A stretch of DNA of 64,000 nucleotides from NCBI RefSeq assembly GCF_013410065.1, contig NZ_JACCCW010000002.1, forward strand, positions 1,302,001 through 1,366,000, in the 5' to 3' direction. This stretch comes from Granulicella arctica (GTDB lineage: Bacteria > Acidobacteriota > Terriglobia > Terriglobales > Acidobacteriaceae). The notes under the pieces are model-generated. The model was not told where the DNA came from. It worked only from the letters and a program-made list of their open reading frames with translations, and did not search any database. This document shows positions 36,113 through 45,655 of the stretch, in pieces; the first letter of the stretch is position 1, and each line of letters begins with the position of its first letter. The position numbers were made by a program, and so were the translations under genes.

Positions 36113-38764
36113 TTACTTGCTTGCGTCTACCAGTGAGCGGAGTTGCAGTGAGGATCGTAGTTTCGCCAGATCTGCTTTGCTATCGACGGTGATCTGCGCC
36201 TTGCCGTCGGGGAGCAGATTGAAGTAGTTGTCGGAAAGCTTGGCGTCGGGATCGGCTTCACCAAAGGAGACGGCGACGTCGCGAGCGAGAGCGTCGGTGG
36301 TGATATCGACGATGTAATGGCTTCCCCGCTTCTCGATGTGGCTGGTGAGGTGTGCAGCGGGTAGATCGATGGCGCGGGGCTTAGCGAAGAAAAGCATGTT
36401 CTGTGCGACTTGCTTGCCATCAGCAAGGAGTTCGACTAGGGCTACGGTCTTGAGTGGATCGAACCCGGGAATGCTGGCGGTGGAGAACTTCATAACCTGC
36501 GTGCTGGAGAGCGCGGGGGCGGTGATAGTTTCGGTTTTTGTCGTGAGGACGTTGCCGGCAAAGTCCATGAGGGTGAGGCGAGCTTCAGCGCGGAGCAGTT
36601 GCTGGCGGTCGGAGACAACGTGGACGGCGATTTGTCCGTCGGTGTAGCTGGGCGCGATGAGGACGGGAGCGTAAAAACGATGAGCGTAATACTGTAGGGC
36701 CTTCCAGCGGCCGTAGTAGTCGATGCTGGCCCAGGAGGCAACGGGCCAGCAGTCGTCGAGCTGCCAGTAGATCGAGCCCATGGTGCGGGGCATCTCGGAG
36801 CGGAGGTGCTCGGCTGCAATCTTGATCGCGCTTGCCTGCATGAGCTGGCTAAGGTAGACGAAGGAGGCGAAGTCCTTTGGGGCTTTGTACTCGACTGCAA
36901 GGTACTGGTTCATGCGGTCGAAGCCGTGGATGAAGCGCTCGTGATTCAAGAGTAAGGGCGACTTGAGATCTTCTACATTTCCTGCGAAGGAGCGGATGGT
37001 CTGGAGATCGGGCATGGATTGGAAGCCGTACTCAGAGGCGAAACGGGTCTTGAGAGTCCCATAGCTCTCGATCGGCTTGGCACCACTCCAGACATCCCAG
37101 TAGTGCATGTCGCCGTTGTGATCGTTGTTGGCCACCTCTTCGAAGTCGGCGCTGGGAGAGCTGGACCAGTAGGGTATGTCATTGCCATATTGCTGGACGA
37201 CACTCTTGAGAATGTCATGGAACATCACGACATAATCCTGCCAGACGCGCTCACGTTGATCCGGGGCGAGAGATTTTTTGAACTCCTGGCGATCGCCCCA
37301 GGAATTCCACGAGGTCTCGACCTCGTTATTGCCACACCAAAGAACGATGCTGGGATGGTTGCGGAGCCGCTCAACCTGCTCGATAGCCTCTTGGCGGACA
37401 TTCTGCTGAAAAGGCAGATCGCCGGGGACCAGGGCTCCGCCGAAGGCAAACTCTTGCCAAACCATAATGCCGAGCTCATCGGCGATGTCGTAAAAATCGT
37501 CAGTCTCGTAATAGCCACCACCCCACATGCGAACCATATTCATGTTCGCGTCACGGGCGGACTGGAGCATAGAGCGATGGCGCGCAGGCGTGACGCTAGG
37601 AGAGAAGCTATCAAAGGGAACGACGTTCGCTCCCTTGGCGAAGATGGGAATACCATTGACGACGAACTCGAAGCTCTTGCCCCACTGATCTGGATCGCGA
37701 CGAAGCTCGACCGAACGTAAGCCGGTCTTAACTTCAGCCTGCGTAAGAGCCTTCTCCGCTTTGCGTATAGTGGCGGTAAATTTGTAACGGTCCTGCGCAC
37801 CATATCCGTTGGGGTACCACAGCTGGGGAGAGTCAATGCGCAGAGGAATGGAGAGATGATTCAAGCCTGCATCGAGAGGAGTTCCCTGCTCGTCGATGGA
37901 GTGAGAATGGCCATCGGGGCCGATATAAGCAAGATGAATATTGACTTGCGTTTTAGCGTCTGCCTCAACGTCAATCTCTGCTGAGATCATCGCTCGCATT
38001 TTATTGATGGAATGCTGCTGAATATTGAAGTGCGTGATACGCGCTTCATTCCAGGTATCAATGCGTACGGGTCGCCAGATACCCGAAGTAACAAAAACCG
38101 GCCCCCAGTCCCAACCAAAGTTGTACGGAGCCTTCCGCATGAAGTGGCCGACCGGGTAGATATTCTTTGCGCGATCGAGGGGCTCATAGCCCGAACCGGG
38201 CAGGATATAAGGAAGCGCTGCAACGACCGGAGTGACAGTATTGACGGGCGAATGAATGAGGATGTGCAGCAGGTTCGCACCGGGCTTGAGCATCGCTTTG
38301 ATGTCAGCTCGCCACTCGCGAAACTGGTTGTCAGCCTTGAGAATCCGATGCCTATTGAGCGTGACATCGGCAAATGTATCAAGTCCTTCAAAGACGAGTT
38401 CAATATGTTTTTGGCGAAGGAGCGCGGAGTCGGCAGTGAGGGTGGTTTGATACTCCCAATCGGTAGTGCCGATCCACTGGAGCCGCTTCTCATTCGTCCC
38501 GAAGAAGGGGTCCGGAATAAGGCCAGCCTTGAGCAGGTCAGTCTGTACGACACCTGGAACTGTGGCTATGTGCCACTCATTAACGCCAGGATGATCGTTG
38601 AGACCGACAGCACGAAACTGCCAGCCTGCATTGAGAGATCTTGACGCAGATTGGGCAGAGCAGGATGATGCAGCACCGGCAATCATAAATACACCGAGCA
38701 GAACGCAAAAGAACCGTTGACGGGAGAGTGCTTTTGCGTCTGAACCTTTAGGTGTGTGCATCAT
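36113..38764 (-). CDS. GH2 beta-mannosidase, exported
   Basis: An 883-residue exo-beta-mannosidase of GH2, the enzyme that removes the single beta-1,4-linked mannose of the N-glycan core or ends of mannans. A signal peptide (RFFCVLLGVFMIAGAASSCSAQ) precedes the jelly-roll domain starting SRSLNAGWQFRAVG. The acid/base glutamate is in LWCGNNEVETSW near residue 476, and the nucleophile is in RFASEYGFQSMP near 575. AAGGAT precedes the start. The spacing to GH29 (20 bases) and GH125 (22 bases) indicates one operon. Confidence 0.93.
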   Translation of the reverse strand: MMHTPKGSDAKALSRQRFFCVLLGVFMIAGAASSCSAQSASRSLNAGWQFRAVGLNDHPGVNEWHIATVPGVVQTDLLKAGLIPDPFFGTNEKRLQWIGTTDWEYQTTLTADSALLRQKHIELVFEGLDTFADVTLNRHRILKADNQFREWRADIKAMLKPGANLLHILIHSPVNTVTPVVAALPYILPGSGYEPLDRAKNIYPVGHFMRKAPYNFGWDWGPVFVTSGIWRPVRIDTWNEARITHFNIQQHSINKMRAMISAEIDVEADAKTQVNIHLAYIGPDGHSHSIDEQGTPLDAGLNHLSIPLRIDSPQLWYPNGYGAQDRYKFTATIRKAEKALTQAEVKTGLRSVELRRDPDQWGKSFEFVVNGIPIFAKGANVVPFDSFSPSVTPARHRSMLQSARDANMNMVRMWGGGYYETDDFYDIADELGIMVWQEFAFGGALVPGDLPFQQNVRQEAIEQVERLRNHPSIVLWCGNNEVETSWNSWGDRQEFKKSLAPDQRERVWQDYVVMFHDILKSVVQQYGNDIPYWSSSPSADFEEVANNDHNGDMHYWDVWSGAKPIESYGTLKTRFASEYGFQSMPDLQTIRSFAGNVEDLKSPLLLNHERFIHGFDRMNQYLAVEYKAPKDFASFVYLSQLMQASAIKIAAEHLRSEMPRTMGSIYWQLDDCWPVASWASIDYYGRWKALQYYAHRFYAPVLIAPSYTDGQIAVHVVSDRQQLLRAEARLTLMDFAGNVLTTKTETITAPALSSTQVMKFSTASIPGFDPLKTVALVELLADGKQVAQNMLFFAKPRAIDLPAAHLTSHIEKRGSHYIVDITTDALARDVAVSFGEADPDAKLSDNYFNLLPDGKAQITVDSKADLAKLRSSLQLRSLVDASK

Positions 38765-38784
38765 TCTATCCTTAGCTCTCTTTT

Positions 38785-40173
38785 CTACTTATTCCCATCC
38801 CCAATACTGTAGAGCTGAAACTCGCGAATATGGGCTTCGCTGGAACTAGCGATGATATTAAGGCGCACACGACTCGCTGTCACGGGCGAAAATGGGTCGA
38901 TCTTCTCGTGACCAAGGGCAAACCCTTTTACGATGGGCTTCCATGCCGTCCCATCCCAGACTTCGAGGGCATACTGCTGCACGTGCTGCCCATCATTCAA
39001 CCATTCCATCGTCAACGCATGGTCGAACGTGACCGGCCTGGGGAAATCGATTTCAAGGGTTGAATGATGAGAACCGATTGGGGCAGACCAGAAAGTATCC
39101 CGGTCGCCGTCGAGAGCCCTCTCGGTCTCCTCATCCTTGTGAATGTGCTGCTTCACAAGGTTATTGGCATACCGCTGGCGGATGGCTTCGCCGAACTCCT
39201 CCAAACGGGCTACATCTGCATCTGGCAGAAGACCACGGTTGTCGGGTGCGATGCCAAGCATGAGCTGGCCACCACGTCCTATCGACTGCTCGTAGGTATC
39301 AAGCAGCTCGGGAACACTCTTGAGTGTGGCCTCGTCGTTGGGGTGGAAGAACCAGTGAAGCTTGTGCAGCGGGGTATCGACCTCGGCCGGCCGCCAGCGG
39401 AGATAGCCCCGGCGATCAACGACGTTCCAATTTTCCTGCGTGACCTTACCAGATTCATTGCCGACCCAACGAGCATCTCCGTATTCGAAGAGATTTGTAT
39501 CAGCGAAGACAATGGCGTTCGGCTGATAGACACGGAGATCCTGAACAATTGCGTCAAAGTTGTAGACGCGCCCCGCGCTCCCTGCTCCATCAAGCCAGAA
39601 CTCGGTAATCGGGCCATAGTTCTGTACAAGCTCTTCCATCTCGGCAAGATAGTACTTGTCGTAGGCGGCAGAGTCTTTATACCGAGGTTCGTGGCGATCC
39701 CAGGGCGAAAGATAGACGCCGAACTTCAGACCGTATTTGTGAGCCGCGTCCGATACGAGCTTCACCATATCGCCCTTGCCGTCCATCCAAGGGCTGCTCT
39801 TGACGCTGTAGTCAGTCTGCTCCGTGGGCCAGAGACAAAATCCGTCGTGATGCTTCGCTACAAAAACGACATAGGTCACCCCGGCTGCCTTGAGAGCACG
39901 CATCCACTGCTCAGGATCGACTTGAGTAGGATTAAAGCTCCTGGGTGAAGCGGTACCGTCGCCCCATTCGCGATCGCCAAAGGTGTTTGGACCGAAGTGA
40001 ATGATAGCGCCAAACTCCAGATCTTGCCATTCAACCTGTTGCGGAGAGGGATTGACCTCAGAGAAGTTTTGAGCGTAGCCCTGAGTGGCCGCAAGCGCAA
40101 AGAACGCAAGCAGCAGAATGAGAGCAGTACGCCGCATTGCGCCATACTGTGAGGTGACACCACGCTGTTTCAC
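38785..40173 (-). CDS. GH29 alpha-L-fucosidase, exported
   Basis: A 462-residue GH29 enzyme releasing alpha-L-fucose. A signal sequence RRTALILLLAFFALAATQGYAQ follows a short leader. EFGAIIHFGPNTFGDREWG, FVAKHHDGFCLWPT and the nucleophile region ITEFWLDGAGS (near residue 194) identify the family. The last about 130 residues (HSTLEIDFPRPVTFDHALTM) look like a discoidin-type carbohydrate-binding domain. I use the GTG at 40171-40173 because AGAGG lies at correct spacing; the internal ATG at 40137 has none. Confidence 0.93.
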   Translation of the reverse strand: MKQRGVTSQYGAMRRTALILLLAFFALAATQGYAQNFSEVNPSPQQVEWQDLEFGAIIHFGPNTFGDREWGDGTASPRSFNPTQVDPEQWMRALKAAGVTYVVFVAKHHDGFCLWPTEQTDYSVKSSPWMDGKGDMVKLVSDAAHKYGLKFGVYLSPWDRHEPRYKDSAAYDKYYLAEMEELVQNYGPITEFWLDGAGSAGRVYNFDAIVQDLRVYQPNAIVFADTNLFEYGDARWVGNESGKVTQENWNVVDRRGYLRWRPAEVDTPLHKLHWFFHPNDEATLKSVPELLDTYEQSIGRGGQLMLGIAPDNRGLLPDADVARLEEFGEAIRQRYANNLVKQHIHKDEETERALDGDRDTFWSAPIGSHHSTLEIDFPRPVTFDHALTMEWLNDGQHVQQYALEVWDGTAWKPIVKGFALGHEKIDPFSPVTASRVRLNIIASSSEAHIREFQLYSIGDGNK

Positions 40174-40347
40174 GGAAAACCTCTTGATCCTGGAAGTTTT
40201 GTCGATACATTGCAGACGACTTCGCCCAGGGCTCGTTGTCTAAAGAGTTAACGCCAATTCTTCAGATAGCAGAAGTTTAGCGGAAAACACCCATTATGAC
40301 CAAATCAGCGCCTAACGATCAAAATAGTGAGCAAAAAGACCGGCTGG

Positions 40348-40416
40348 CCTCCTAAGAGGAGGACTTAGCCGATGTCGCCCGATACTGGCAAAACCTTGTC
40401 CGTTGCGATATCGGGC
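40348..40416 (-). terminator. Two hairpins downstream of fucP
   Basis: Directly after the fucP stop (40422) the minus strand can form GCCCGATA/TATCGGGC (40377-40384 with 40409-40416, 24-base loop) and then CCTCCT-AAG-AGGAGG (40348-40362). No T run follows. They may terminate or stabilise fucP mRNA ahead of the hydrolase genes, or only attenuate. Confidence 0.4.
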
Positions 40417-40421
40417 TACAA

Positions 40422-41717
40422 TCACGCAGTCCGAGTAGGCTTTGAGCCTCTGTATCCGTAATACACGATGAAAAGGTAACAAAGAATCGGGAGGATAAAG
40501 GCATGATGGATGCCGATGTGGTCGGCCAATACGCCTTCAGCCACAGGGATAATGGCCCCGCCCACGATTGCTGCCACCAAAAGACCGGAGCCTTTTCCGG
40601 TTAGTGGACCGAGTTCCGCGATGCCAAGAGTAAAGATCGTGGGAAACATGATCGAGTTACATAGGCCAACGAGCAGGATCGACCACACAGCAACGTGCCC
40701 GTAGGTCAGCATCGAGGTCAGCACCAGCAGAGTTGCTAGAACCGCCACAATTCCCAACAACTTGCCCGGACGAATCAGCGTCAGGATTGCCGAGCCGATG
40801 AAACGTCCGATCATCGCCCCCATCCAATAGAGAGACACCAACTTCGCAGCAACCTGCACCGTCAGCCCACCCGTATCGGGCTGTGTGAAGTAGTTCACCA
40901 AAAAGCTGCCGATCGAGACCTCGGCCCCGACATAAACGAAGATGCCGATCGCTCCAAGCACTGTGTGTTTGTACTTCCAGATGCTGTCGCCGCTGTGTCC
41001 GGCACCAGGACGAAAGTCCTGCGTCTGCTCGATCCGAGGCAGCTTGAAGATGGCAACCGAAAGTCCGAGCAAGACCAAAGCGAGGGCGATGTAGAGATAA
41101 GGCATCTTGACCGAAGATGCCTCATGCACACGGTAGATCCGCAATGCGGTGGCGGACATCGCTCGGACTTGCTCCATTGTCTTCGGCGCTGCACTCAGAA
41201 TGAGGATGCTGCCGAAGAACGGTGCCAGCGTCGTACCAAGCGAGTTGAAGGCCTGCGCAAGATTTAATCTACTAGACGCTGTGCGCTCCGGGCCGAGTAC
41301 GGACACATAAGGATTGGCCGAAACCTGAAGCGTGGTAATGCCCGCAGCTAACACAATCAGCGCGCCGAGAAACAGTGGATACGACGGAGCAGCAGCGGCG
41401 GGAATAAACAAAACCGCTCCGAGCGCCATCACGAGGAGCCCGGTCACCATCGTCTTTTTGTAGCCAATGATCTCGACCAGCTTGCCTGACGGCGTAGCAA
41501 AGACGAAGTACGACGCGAAAAAGGCAGACTGGACCAGCATGGCCTGAGCGAAGTTGAGGTCAAAGATCGACTTCAGATGGGGGATAAGGATGTCGTTCAG
41601 AGAGGTCAGGAATCCCCAAACGAAGAAGAGCGTTGTCACCATCGACAGTGCGGCGGTGTTGGTTGCCGTCGGGTTACCGGCGGTGTTCACCTGGGAATTC
41701 GTGCTGAGTACGGCCAT
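40422..41717 (-). CDS. fucP: L-fucose:H+ symporter, FHS family MFS permease
   Basis: A 431-residue 12-helix permease. TTLFFVWGFLTSLNDILIPHLKSIFDLNFAQAMLVQ at the start and QVSANPYVSVLGPERTASSRLNLAQAFNSLGTTLAP are hallmarks of the fucose-galactose-glucose branch; the acidic residue paired with fucose lies in the helix-1 NDIL segment. Specificity for fucose is supported by the neighbouring GH29 gene, though glucose/galactose or mannose carriers share the fold. The ATG at 41715-41717 has GAGGGG at good spacing; an ATG five codons earlier overlaps that site and is less likely. Confidence 0.88.
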   Translation of the reverse strand: MAVLSTNSQVNTAGNPTATNTAALSMVTTLFFVWGFLTSLNDILIPHLKSIFDLNFAQAMLVQSAFFASYFVFATPSGKLVEIIGYKKTMVTGLLVMALGAVLFIPAAAAPSYPLFLGALIVLAAGITTLQVSANPYVSVLGPERTASSRLNLAQAFNSLGTTLAPFFGSILILSAAPKTMEQVRAMSATALRIYRVHEASSVKMPYLYIALALVLLGLSVAIFKLPRIEQTQDFRPGAGHSGDSIWKYKHTVLGAIGIFVYVGAEVSIGSFLVNYFTQPDTGGLTVQVAAKLVSLYWMGAMIGRFIGSAILTLIRPGKLLGIVAVLATLLVLTSMLTYGHVAVWSILLVGLCNSIMFPTIFTLGIAELGPLTGKGSGLLVAAIVGGAIIPVAEGVLADHIGIHHAFILPILCYLFIVYYGYRGSKPTRTA

Positions 41718-42011
41718 ATCTGATCCCCTCAAATCCTGTAAATTGATAGCTCTTTCATGACGATAGAGCGTACTCGTCTTACCCGTCCCTGCTGTCTCAG
41801 TGACTATAGTTCACGCGGTCGTGGTGGTTCAGGAGCAAACAGGGATATCCCGGCGTACTAAGCCCCAGCAGATTATGGTGACATCCTAATCAATGCACCG
41901 TCAATGCGGCACAAATACCGATAACGATGGTTCACCGCGGAGTGCCACATTCTTCTGATCCATACATCGGGTAAACTGTTCTATGGGTGGGAAGCCCCGA
42001 AGGACACAAGT

Positions 42012-45000
42012 TTGCTCAATTCAGCTATATCGAAGGTCTTTGGAACCAGCAACGAACGTGCCGTGAAACGTCTCCGGCCGCTCATCGAACAGATTAACGC
42101 CCTTGAGCCTACCGTCCTGGGGCTTACGGATGAAGAACTCCGCGCCAAAACGGGTGAATTCCGTCAACGGATCGCCGCCTCGATCGCTGCAGCCAACGTT
42201 GCGGAAGACGACGCCGACGCGCTTTATGCTGCGGAAAAGGCTGCTTTGGACGAGATTCTTCCCGAAGCCTTTGCCGTCGTCCGCGAGGCTGGAAAACGCG
42301 TCGTCGGGATGCGTCACTTCGACGTTCAGTTGGTAGGAGGCATCGTCCTTCACTCTGGCAAGATCGCCGAGATGAAGACCGGCGAAGGAAAGACGCTGGT
42401 CGCCACACTTCCATGCTACCTGAATGCTTTGGCTGGAAGGGGCGTTCATGTTGTCACTGTCAACGACTACCTGGCCAAACGCGACGCAGAGTGGATGGGC
42501 AAGATCTATGGTTTTCTGGGCCTAACTGTCGGCGTCATCGTGCATGATCTCTCCGACCAGCAGCGCCGCGAAGCCTACGCCTCCGATATCACCTATGGAA
42601 CGAACAACGAGTTCGGTTTCGACTATCTGCGCGACAACATGAAGTTTGAGCTTGCCGATCAGGTTCAGCGTGGCCAGTACTACTGCATCGTGGACGAAGT
42701 CGATTCGATTCTCATCGACGAGGCCCGCACCCCACTCATCATCAGCGGACCGACCGATCAAACCACGGACAAGTACGCTCGCGTCAACGTCATCATTCCG
42801 CAACTTGAAATCGGCGAACTTATTGAAACAATCGACACCAAGACCTGGAGCGGCGATTTCGTCATCGACGAGAAGACTCGCTCCATTACGGTCACCGACG
42901 AGGGTTGGGAGAAGATCGAGAAACTTCTTGGCATTGGCAACATCGCCGATCCGGAAAACTGGGACCTGAAGCACCACGTCGAGACTGCCATCAAAGCGCA
43001 CAATCTCTACAAGAGGGATGTGGAGTATGTCGTGAAGGACGGCGAAGTCATCATTGTCGATGAGTTCACGGGTCGTCTCATGCCCGGCCGACGCTGGTCC
43101 GACGGCCTTCACCAGGCGGTCGAAGCAAAGGAAGGCGTCGCCATCCGCAAGGAAGATCAGACCCTCGCGACGATTACCTTCCAGAACTACTTCCGCATGT
43201 ATAAGAAGCTCTCCGGCATGACCGGAACCGCTGAAACAGAAGCTGCGGAGTTCGACAAGATCTATAAGTTGGATATTGTCGTAACCCCCACGAACCGTCA
43301 GATGCTTCGTATCGAGAACTCCGATGTCGTCTACCGTACGGCGAAAGAGAAATACTTCGCCGTCGCCGACGAGATCGCGCGGCTTCATATAGAAAAGCAG
43401 CCAGTTCTAGTCGGAACCACCTCGATTGAAAAATCCGAGCTGCTCAGCGAGATACTTAAGCGCAAGGGAGTTCGCCACGTCGTCCTCAACGCCAAGTTCC
43501 ACGAGAAGGAAGCAGAGATCGTCGCCCAGGCAGGACGCCTCGGCATGGTCACCATCGCCACCAACATGGCAGGTCGCGGTACCGATATTCTGCTGGGCGG
43601 CAACGCCGACTTCATGGCTCGGCAGGAGCTCGTCAAGAAATCTCAGGCACGCGCAGTATCTGCTGCCGAAGGAGCAATTTCACCCGTAGCCGGCCCCGGG
43701 ATGGTTCGCTTCTATTACTCCGGACAGGAGTTCGAGACCAATCAGGCTGCATGGGATGCAGCCATCTCCACCCATGCCGCCGCGGCCAAGGTTGAACACG
43801 ATGCCGTAGTCGCCGCTGGTGGCCTACATATCCTCGGGACCGAACGACACGAGTCTCGCCGCGTTGACAACCAGCTCCGAGGGCGAGCAGGACGCCAAGG
43901 CGACCCCGGAGCGTCCCGGTTTTACCTCTCACTCGAAGACGACCTGATGCGCATCTTTGCGCGTGAGTGGGTCTCCACCTTGCTCCAGCGTCTTGGTATG
44001 GAGGAGGGCGTACCTATCGAGAGCCGCATGATCTCGAAGCGCATCGAGTCGGCGCAGAAGGCCGTCGAAACCCAGAACTTCGAGTCTCGCAAACACATCC
44101 TCGAGTACGACGATGTCATGAATAAGCAGCGCGAGGCGGTTTATGGCCTCCGCAGACAGCTCATGGAGGGAGTCGACCAGAAGCAGCTCATCACGGACGA
44201 CTACCTCTCCACCCTCCTGAGCAACATCCTTGACGAAAACGCGCCGGAAAAGGCCCACCCAGACGAGTGGAAGAGCGAAGCACTCTTCACTCAACTCTAC
44301 GACCTCTTTGGAGCCCATCTCGAAAATGAACTAGACCTTACCCAGCTCAGCCGGCACGAGTTGGGCGAGACAATCTTTGAGAAGCTCCGCGCTCGTTACG
44401 ACATCAAAGAACAGATTCTTGGCGTACAGGCGATGCGCTACCACGAACGGATTGTCATGCTCTCCGTACTGGACGGCCTGTGGAAGGATCACCTCCTCGC
44501 CATGGACCACCTGAAGGAAGGCATTGGGTTACGCGGTTACGCTCAACAGGATCCTCTGGTCGCCTATAAGAAAGAGTCCTTCGAGATGTTTGAGGGCATG
44601 ATGCTCCGTTTCCAGGAAGACACCGTTCGTCATCTCTTCCGCATGCAGATCATCGGTCCGGATGGAACGCCTATCGAAACCGCTGAGCAGCTCGCTCAGG
44701 CACAGACGCAAGGGATTTCGCAGAATAGCCCGCACGATCCTGCCAGCCAACAGCGGACTCCAGATATTCTGCCGCCAGGTGCGCAGCGTCAGCCCGTACC
44801 TGTTCCTACCCGGCAGCCATCAACCACCATCGATGCCCTTGAGCTCGAATTTCAAAAGAAGAAGAAGCGCGAACTTGATCTGGCCCGTTCTGCTGGCACA
44901 CCAAGCACCAACGGCGCAGCCCCCCGTCGCAGTGGCGAGAAGGTAGGCCGGAATGATGAGTGCCCTTGCGGTTCCGGTAAGAAGTACAAAAAATGCCACG

Positions 45001-45017
45001 GGGCCAACGAAGCATAA
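42012..45017 (+). CDS. secA: Preprotein translocase ATPase SecA
   Basis: The motor of Sec protein export, 1001 residues. Walker A is in AEMKTGEGKTLVATLP near residue 122, Walker B in IVDEVDSILIDEARTPLIISG near 226, and helicase motifs include NMAGRGTDILLGGNADF and GTERHESRRVDNQLRGRAGRQGD. The C-terminal GRNDECPCGSGKKYKKCHG is the zinc-binding SecB/ribosome motif. About 60 residues are inserted between MARQEL and GGLHILGTE, more than in E. coli. The start is a TTG at 42012 with GAAGGA upstream. Confidence 0.96.
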   Translation: MLNSAISKVFGTSNERAVKRLRPLIEQINALEPTVLGLTDEELRAKTGEFRQRIAASIAAANVAEDDADALYAAEKAALDEILPEAFAVVREAGKRVVGMRHFDVQLVGGIVLHSGKIAEMKTGEGKTLVATLPCYLNALAGRGVHVVTVNDYLAKRDAEWMGKIYGFLGLTVGVIVHDLSDQQRREAYASDITYGTNNEFGFDYLRDNMKFELADQVQRGQYYCIVDEVDSILIDEARTPLIISGPTDQTTDKYARVNVIIPQLEIGELIETIDTKTWSGDFVIDEKTRSITVTDEGWEKIEKLLGIGNIADPENWDLKHHVETAIKAHNLYKRDVEYVVKDGEVIIVDEFTGRLMPGRRWSDGLHQAVEAKEGVAIRKEDQTLATITFQNYFRMYKKLSGMTGTAETEAAEFDKIYKLDIVVTPTNRQMLRIENSDVVYRTAKEKYFAVADEIARLHIEKQPVLVGTTSIEKSELLSEILKRKGVRHVVLNAKFHEKEAEIVAQAGRLGMVTIATNMAGRGTDILLGGNADFMARQELVKKSQARAVSAAEGAISPVAGPGMVRFYYSGQEFETNQAAWDAAISTHAAAAKVEHDAVVAAGGLHILGTERHESRRVDNQLRGRAGRQGDPGASRFYLSLEDDLMRIFAREWVSTLLQRLGMEEGVPIESRMISKRIESAQKAVETQNFESRKHILEYDDVMNKQREAVYGLRRQLMEGVDQKQLITDDYLSTLLSNILDENAPEKAHPDEWKSEALFTQLYDLFGAHLENELDLTQLSRHELGETIFEKLRARYDIKEQILGVQAMRYHERIVMLSVLDGLWKDHLLAMDHLKEGIGLRGYAQQDPLVAYKKESFEMFEGMMLRFQEDTVRHLFRMQIIGPDGTPIETAEQLAQAQTQGISQNSPHDPASQQRTPDILPPGAQRQPVPVPTRQPSTTIDALELEFQKKKKRELDLARSAGTPSTNGAAPRRSGEKVGRNDECPCGSGKKYKKCHGANEA

Positions 45018-45030
45018 GGAAAATAATCTA

Positions 45031-45069
45031 TAACGTCCTGACGAAACTTTCAGACTCGTCAGGACGTTA
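45031..45069. terminator. Bidirectional terminator between secA and the lipoprotein gene
   Basis: TAACGTCCTGACGA (45031-45044) and TCGTCAGGACGTTA (45056-45069) form a perfect 14-bp stem with an 11-base loop in the 56-base gap between convergent genes. Confidence 0.8.
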
Positions 45070-45073
45070 GGGC

Positions 45074-45655
45074 CTACTTCTCCAGGTCGTCCATGAGCAA
45101 TCCCGCCTTTGTAGCCAGTGTTTTCGCACCCTCAATATCTCCCGTACTTAATGCCTGTTTTGCTTGCTTCAGAAAGTAGCGCACCTTCCTGACCTGCGAC
45201 TGCTGCGTTCTCGCCGTTGTTTGCGAGAGCGCACTGAGGCGATGCTCGCAGGAGCCAATCAGCTCAGTCGCCTCCTGCTGTATCTTCGGGTTCGCATCAT
45301 CGCCTGCCGACAATTCTCCGATGGAGATAGCCTCTGGAGTCAATCCAACAGTCGTCTCCTCAGCCGTCGATGGAATGTCTGACGAAGCGCCTTTCTGCAC
45401 TATTTTTCTGGACACTTTCTTCGGCCTCGCCTGTGTCACCTTCACGATGGGGGCAGTCGAAATGCTGTCCGGAAAGGAGCTTTCCATTGGTGGAGCAACT
45501 GGCGTCGGCGGGGGAACATTCGGAGTCAGAATAACTGCAGGCAGCAGCGGAGGCATCTGCCGATGATGGCAGCCGCTCAACAGCGAAGTAACGCTCAGGC
45601 AGGCAAAGCCAATGATCAACCGTCGTAATGAGTCTCCGTCAAATATCATCGTCAA
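45074..45655 (-). CDS. Putative lipoprotein with Pro-rich linker and C-terminal helical domain
   Basis: I do not recognise the family. The 193-residue product has an N-terminal hydrophobic segment (IIGFACLSVTSLLSGC) with LSGC as a lipobox, then a Pro-rich stretch (VPPPTPVAPP) and a basic KKVSRKIVQKG patch. A predicted alpha-hairpin (IGSCEHRLSALSQTTARTQQ ... ALSTGDIEGAKTLATKAG) resembles TPR-like helices. A TTG start at 45653-45655 overlaps the kinase stop as TTGA and has GGAG at good spacing; the ATG at 45649 is the alternative. It is the third gene after the NtrC/NtrB pair. Confidence 0.7.
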   Translation of the reverse strand: MTMIFDGDSLRRLIIGFACLSVTSLLSGCHHRQMPPLLPAVILTPNVPPPTPVAPPMESSFPDSISTAPIVKVTQARPKKVSRKIVQKGASSDIPSTAEETTVGLTPEAISIGELSAGDDANPKIQQEATELIGSCEHRLSALSQTTARTQQSQVRKVRYFLKQAKQALSTGDIEGAKTLATKAGLLMDDLEK

